From: an uncultured Gammaproteobacteria bacterium | GTDB taxonomy: Bacteria; Pseudomonadota; Gammaproteobacteria; GCA-001735895 | Reading direction: 5' to 3' | DNA: 33,971 nt | Assembly (NCBI GenBank): GCA_937984095.1 | Contig: CALJYH010000011.1 | Span: forward strand, 1 to 33,971 | Shown: positions 29,686 through 33,971 of the stretch, piece by piece | Layout: each line of letters begins with the position of its first letter | How positions within the stretch are numbered: the stretch's first letter is position 1 | Made by a program: the position numbers and the translations under genes | The notes under the pieces: model-generated | What the model was told of the DNA's origin: nothing | The model's input: only the letters and a program-made list of their open reading frames with translations | Databases searched by the model: none

Positions 29686-30891
29686 ATGACAGAGCGACTG
29701 GAACAATCCAGGATACTTATTTATAGCCATGATTCATTTGGCCTCGGTCACTTGCGACGCTGTCGTTCGATTGCCCATTCGCTGGTCGCACGTTACAAGG
29801 GGCTATCGGTCCTTATTCTTTCAGGTTCACCGATTATCGGCAGCTTTGACTTTAAGGCACGCGTCGACTTCGTGCGTATTCCAGGCGTCATAAAGTTAAA
29901 GGATGGCGAATATACCTCGCTGGCTCTGCATATCGATCTGGAAGAAACACTGGCGATGAGGGAATCGATTATTTATCACACCGCGGCTACTTTTAAACCC
30001 GATATATTTCTCGTCGATAAAGAGCCCACCGGTCTGAAGGGAGAAGTAACCAGCACCCTCGAAATGCTTAAGCAGCAGGGTACCGTCAACGTACTCGGTT
30101 TACGTGACATTATGGATGAAACTACGTTATTGAAAAACGAATGGGAGCGTAAAGAAGTTGCACCGGTACTCGAACATCTTTACCACGATATCTGGGTCTA
30201 CGGCCTGAAGGAAATGGGTAGCCCCATTGATGGCCTGGGTATGTCAAACACGATCGAAAACAAGATTTCCTTTACCGGTTACCTGGGACGGGAAATTCCG
30301 AGCGATCGTAACTGGATTACACACACTAACCTCGATGAACCGTTTATCCTGGTAACCGCTGGCGGTGGCGGTGACGGGATCGACCTTGTGGAATGGGTCA
30401 TCCGCGCATACGAGTCTGGCGGGGAGCAACCGCATCGTGCGATCATCGTAACCGGACCCTTTATGCCGGCTTCCGAACAACAGAACTTTCATGATCGCTG
30501 CGAAGATTTGCCAAATGTCGAAATTATTAGTTTCGACAGTCATATTGAATTACTCATGAAGAAATCGATCGCGATCGTTGCGATGGGTGGCTATAACACT
30601 TTTTGCGAAATCCTGACCCTCGATAAACCCTCCTTGATCGTGCCGAGATCGGTTCCCCGGCAGGAGCAGTTAATTCGCGCGGAACGGGCAGTCAGCCTGG
30701 GCCTCTCTACAATGCTCGATCCCGCACGTGGACTTGACCCGCTGCAGATGGCCGCAGCGTTACGTAACCTGCCACAACAATCCAGACCCTCGCTGGCGCA
30801 CGTACCCGGTTTACTCGCAGGACACGAAACCATAGCCGAAATGGTCCGCGAGTACCTCGAACCTTCCGAGCAGAAAAGCATTACCGCCTGA
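29686..30891 (+). CDS. Glycosyltransferase (COG4671-like, MurG/GT28-type C-terminal half)
   Basis: 401 aa ORF with N-terminal ILIYSHDSFGLGHLRRCRSIAHSLV, nucleotide-sugar-site-like FILVTAGGGGDGIDLVEWVI, AMGGYNTFCEILTLDKPSLIVPRSVPRQEQLIRAE. Confidence 0.8.
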   Translation: MTERLEQSRILIYSHDSFGLGHLRRCRSIAHSLVARYKGLSVLILSGSPIIGSFDFKARVDFVRIPGVIKLKDGEYTSLALHIDLEETLAMRESIIYHTAATFKPDIFLVDKEPTGLKGEVTSTLEMLKQQGTVNVLGLRDIMDETTLLKNEWERKEVAPVLEHLYHDIWVYGLKEMGSPIDGLGMSNTIENKISFTGYLGREIPSDRNWITHTNLDEPFILVTAGGGGDGIDLVEWVIRAYESGGEQPHRAIIVTGPFMPASEQQNFHDRCEDLPNVEIISFDSHIELLMKKSIAIVAMGGYNTFCEILTLDKPSLIVPRSVPRQEQLIRAERAVSLGLSTMLDPARGLDPLQMAAALRNLPQQSRPSLAHVPGLLAGHETIAEMVREYLEPSEQKSITA

Positions 30892-30917
30892 ATTCGGAGT
30901 TACCGATTAGTTCTTCG

Positions 30918-32066
30918 TTGCGAGTCATGATCTATGTCCAGCACCTGCTCGGTATCGGACACTTGCAGCGCTCGCTGTACCTGGCAGCCGAGCTCGCGCG
31001 GCAAAGCTTTCACGTCGAACTGGTATCCGGTGGTATGCCACATGCACTGACCATACCCGAAACCGTTCAGCTACGGCAATTACCACCTGTGTACAGTCCC
31101 GATGGTAACTTCAACCGCCTGTTCGATGTCCGTGGCAAAGACATTGACGATAACTGGCGGATCCGGCGTAAACAACAGTTGCTCGCGTTTTTCGAATCCT
31201 TCGCACCGCAGGTACTGATTACCGAGACCTTCCCGTTTGGACGGCGCATGATGCGTTTCGAGTTGATACCGTTGCTAGAGGTCGCCAGGCGCAGTGTCGA
31301 TTGTATTCAAGTCATCGCATCGATAAGAGATATTCTTCAACCGAAATCAAAACCCGGGCGAAACGAGGAGATTTGCGAGCTGATCGACCAATATTATGAC
31401 CATATTCTGGTCCACGGAGATCCGAAGATTGCGCGACTTGTCGATAGCTTTGACCTCGCCGCACGCATCGATGAAAAGGTCTCATATAGTGGCTATATCT
31501 GTGCACCCAGAAACGTGTTGGCACCTGCGCATGAGGGCGTCGATGAAGTGCTGGTTTCTGCTGGTGGCAGTACTACCGGCCTGCAAATATTGAAAACCGC
31601 AATCGCGGCGAAGCCTTTATCCCGATTAAGCAATCTACGCTGGCGCATCCTGGTGAGTCCATCGATTGATGATTCAGAGTTCCGAGCACTGCAACAACAC
31701 GCTGGTGAAGGATTTCACATCGAGCGCAATCGACCCGATTTTAGTGATCTGGTAAAACACGCCAGACTTTCAATATCGCAAGCTGGTTACAACACGGTCA
31801 CCGACATTCTCAATAGCGATACCGCGGCAGTCGTGATTCCCTATGCCGAGGCCGACGAAGTTGAACAAACCATGCGTGCACAAAAATTGCAGAACTGCGG
31901 CCGCCTGGTTCTGCTGCAACAGGATGACTTGTCCCCGGCAGCAATGGCAGCCGCCATCGCAAAGGCTGACCAACAAATTGCCACGCTCGAAGTGAACCTC
32001 GCGGGTGGAATAAACAGTGCCACCATGATCCTGGAATGGCTGCGTCGCGCGAGTAAAGAAAATTGA
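30918..32066 (+). CDS. Glycosyltransferase, related in layout to the upstream gene
   Basis: 382 aa ORF with VMIYVQHLLGIGHLQRSLYLAAELARQ, EVLVSAGGSTTGLQILKTAI, SISQAGYNTVTDILNSDTAAVVIPYAEADEVEQTMRAQKL. Start codon uncertain (TTG at 30918 or ATG at 30927). Confidence 0.78.
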   Translation: MRVMIYVQHLLGIGHLQRSLYLAAELARQSFHVELVSGGMPHALTIPETVQLRQLPPVYSPDGNFNRLFDVRGKDIDDNWRIRRKQQLLAFFESFAPQVLITETFPFGRRMMRFELIPLLEVARRSVDCIQVIASIRDILQPKSKPGRNEEICELIDQYYDHILVHGDPKIARLVDSFDLAARIDEKVSYSGYICAPRNVLAPAHEGVDEVLVSAGGSTTGLQILKTAIAAKPLSRLSNLRWRILVSPSIDDSEFRALQQHAGEGFHIERNRPDFSDLVKHARLSISQAGYNTVTDILNSDTAAVVIPYAEADEVEQTMRAQKLQNCGRLVLLQQDDLSPAAMAAAIAKADQQIATLEVNLAGGINSATMILEWLRRASKEN

Positions 32067-32869
32067 AAACCCTGACTGTCCAGGCCTGGCAGTGGCTCGA
32101 CCGCGAACTCGATAGCTGGGCGGATACGGGCCAAACAGCGAATTTCTGGTGGCGCGACGACGATGCGACCGAACCAAGTACCGCTCTAGACAGGCTGGTC
32201 GGATTAAGTCACAACTGGGATGTTCCGTTAGCGCTTGCTGTGATCCCGACCGGGCTCAAGCCTGAACTCGCTGATTTCCTGCGAGATGATTCTTTGAGCT
32301 GTGTATTCCAACACGGCTTCGCGCATGAAAACCATGCAACGCCGGGGCAACGCAAGCTAGAGCTCGGCGGCACACAAACCATCGAGAAATCGATTGCCGA
32401 GCTGCAGCAAGGTTACCAGGTACTACACGAACATTTCCCCGATCGATTCATACCGGTGTTAGTACCACCCTGGAATCGGATTGACGAAAAGCTTGTTGCC
32501 TGCCTTGCCGATATCGGATTTGCAGGAATTTCAACCATGAAGGTTTGCCGCAACGCATACCCCGCCCCCGGACTACACCAGGTAAACACGCATCTCGATC
32601 CGGTTAACTGGCGTCATCAAGGCGGATTCATCGGCGTCTATCCTGCAATTGCAATTCTGATCCAGCACTTGATTGCAAAAAGGCTCGGATACCGTGACAG
32701 CAACGAACCCACTGGCATCCTGACTCACCACCTCGCACAAAACGAAGCAGTGTGGCACTTTCTCGAAGACCTGCTGCAATTCCTGTCTGACCACCCCGCC
32801 GCCGACTGGCTCGACGCCTCCACCATCTGGGCAACACCAAAGTCACCCAAGGAAACCCCCGTCGACTGA
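32063..32869 (+). CDS. Polysaccharide deacetylase-like family protein
   Basis: 268 aa ORF with TANFWWRDDDATEPSTALDRLVGLSHNWDVPLALAVIPTGL, FQHGFAHENHA, VLVPPWNRID, and GILTHHLAQNEAVWHFLEDLLQFL, resembling NodB-like deacetylase metal and catalytic motifs. TTG start overlapping the upstream stop (TTGA). Confidence 0.75.
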   Translation: MKTLTVQAWQWLDRELDSWADTGQTANFWWRDDDATEPSTALDRLVGLSHNWDVPLALAVIPTGLKPELADFLRDDSLSCVFQHGFAHENHATPGQRKLELGGTQTIEKSIAELQQGYQVLHEHFPDRFIPVLVPPWNRIDEKLVACLADIGFAGISTMKVCRNAYPAPGLHQVNTHLDPVNWRHQGGFIGVYPAIAILIQHLIAKRLGYRDSNEPTGILTHHLAQNEAVWHFLEDLLQFLSDHPAADWLDASTIWATPKSPKETPVD

Positions 32870-32874
32870 CCGGG

Positions 32875-32966
32875 TGCAAAAGTGTAGCGAGGCATGGATG
32901 CCGAGCTCCAAGCGATTCCATGGATGGACCAACCGGCGCTCGCGCCGGTTGGGAGCGACTTTTGCA
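32875..32966. repeat. Multi-hairpin intergenic element (REP/MITE-like)
   Basis: Outer arms TGCAAAAGT (32875-32883) / ACTTTTGCA (32958-32966). Internal near-perfect stem CCAACCGGCGC-TC-GCGCCGGTTGG (32929-32952). Lies 5 nt downstream of the deacetylase stop, between convergent genes. Confidence 0.6.
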
Positions 32967-33036
32967 GCCATACATCCGGGGTGGCAAGGTGGCTCACTGG
33001 ACGATGTATTTTAAGGCCAGGGACCATGACGGTATT

Positions 33037-33624
33037 TCAGGACTTGAGGAGGGGGATGGACTGGTAGCTGTCGAGCAGCTTGCCGTCGGCAGAGAGTTCG
33101 AACAGGTGGAGCGAGTCCCAGGCGAAGTCGACCGGGGACTCGCCGCGCATATCCCAATCAAACGCGAGCGCATAAATACACCGAATAATACCCTTGTGCA
33201 CCACCGCCGCAGTATCCTGTTCTGAACTGGCAATCTTCCGCAACCAGGTTTGCAGGCGGGCCTGGACCTGGCGCGGGCTTTCCCCGCCAGGTGGGCAGAA
33301 ATCGAGCCCTCGACTCTCGTTATTGCGCATCTCGTCGCCGAGGTGTTTACGCAATGGTTTTAGAATCTCCCCTTCCCAGTCACCCCAGCTCATTTCGATT
33401 AACGCCGTTTCAATCTTGACCGCATTTAGATTCAGTAGCTCGGCGGTCTGGATGGCGCGCCGCAAAGGACTGCAGAACCAACGATAGGCACCTATTTCCG
33501 GCGGCACTGACAGGCGCTGGAATTGTTGTCGACCGAGTTCAGACAGGGGTTTGTCGATCCGTCCCTGCACACGTTTCTCGAGGTTCCAGTCAGTTACTGC
33601 ATGTCGAAGCAAAGCCAGTTTCAT
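33037..33624 (-). CDS. Histidine phosphatase (phosphoglycerate mutase-like) family protein
   Basis: 195 aa ORF with the RHG-type motif LALLRHAVTDWNLEKRVQGRIDKPLSELGRQQ, and later FCSPLRRAIQTAELL and AAVVHKGIIRCI. Confidence 0.88.
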   Translation of the reverse strand: MKLALLRHAVTDWNLEKRVQGRIDKPLSELGRQQFQRLSVPPEIGAYRWFCSPLRRAIQTAELLNLNAVKIETALIEMSWGDWEGEILKPLRKHLGDEMRNNESRGLDFCPPGGESPRQVQARLQTWLRKIASSEQDTAAVVHKGIIRCIYALAFDWDMRGESPVDFAWDSLHLFELSADGKLLDSYQSIPLLKS

Positions 33625-33629
33625 ATTTA

Positions 33630-33971
33630 TTAATCGTCGCCAAGTGATTCATTTAATTTGCCAACCAGGATATCAATTCCCCTATCCATCGAAAATTCCT
33701 GCCGTACGCGGGTAAATCCTGCCTGTGCCAAACGGTTACGTAATTCGGGATCTCTTATCAGCTTATCCAGCGCCTGTCCCAACTGCTGGGAATTCTTCTG
33801 TTCAACCAACCACCCGGTCTCGGTATGAACGACAAGTTCTGGAATGCCCGATATATTGGTCGACAAACAGGCCAGGTTCTGGCTTTGTGCCTCCATCAAC
33901 ACATTGGGTAATCCATCCCGGTCACCATCCTCAGAAATTTTACTTGGCAGTACGAAAAGGTCCGCTGCACG
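33630..33971 (-). CDS. GT4-family glycosyltransferase, C-terminal fragment (N-terminus off the right edge)
   Basis: Manual reverse-strand reading from the window edge: RAADLFVLPSKISEDGDRDGLPNVLMEAQSQNLACLSTNISGIPELVVHTETGWLVEQKN, a typical GT4 EX7E-region signature. The supplied ORF begins internally at a GTG (33902). Confidence 0.85.
   Translation of the reverse strand, partial: RAADLFVLPSKISEDGDRDGLPNVLMEAQSQNLACLSTNISGIPELVVHTETGWLVEQKNSQQLGQALDKLIRDPELRNRLAQAGFTRVRQEFSMDRGIDILVGKLNESLGDD

Noticed and set aside
1-33971. CRISPR array, prophage, integron or insertion sequence
   Set aside because: No regularly spaced direct repeats with spacers, transposase, integrase or phage structural motifs were seen in the sequence or ORF track.

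Overview
This 33.97 kb window looks like chromosomal DNA from a gammaproteobacterium. It is densely coding, with mostly housekeeping genes and a more accessory right-hand end. I saw no rRNA, tRNA, CRISPR array, transposase or phage gene. From left to right it contains: a partial membrane-anchored multi-PAS sensor (minus); a type III PLP ornithine/lysine decarboxylase; an RpfE/phosphoglycerate-mutase-like protein; pepN; ndk; a HAD-IIA phosphatase; guaC; a fused TVP38/DedA-like membrane domain plus pyridine-nucleotide-disulfide oxidoreductase; selU (mnmH); rlmKL; a DUF1631 protein; sucB and sucA; ettA overlapping a DUF815 ATPase gene; an aldehyde dehydrogenase; a SAM methyltransferase; a cyclic-nucleotide-binding-domain protein overlapping an HD-type phosphohydrolase, tail-to-tail with a membrane class III nucleotide cyclase; two related glycosyltransferases plus a polysaccharide deacetylase; a histidine phosphatase; and a partial GT4 glycosyltransferase. 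The strongest candidates for something under-described are the compact CNB/HD/cyclase trio at 27026-29607, which could be a reader/eraser/writer for a cyclic nucleotide, and the adjacent glycosyltransferase/deacetylase locus at 29686-33971. Two structured intergenic elements, at 9989-10044 and 32875-32966, look like REP/MITE-type repeats. All family calls come from motif recognition by eye; no database search was run.
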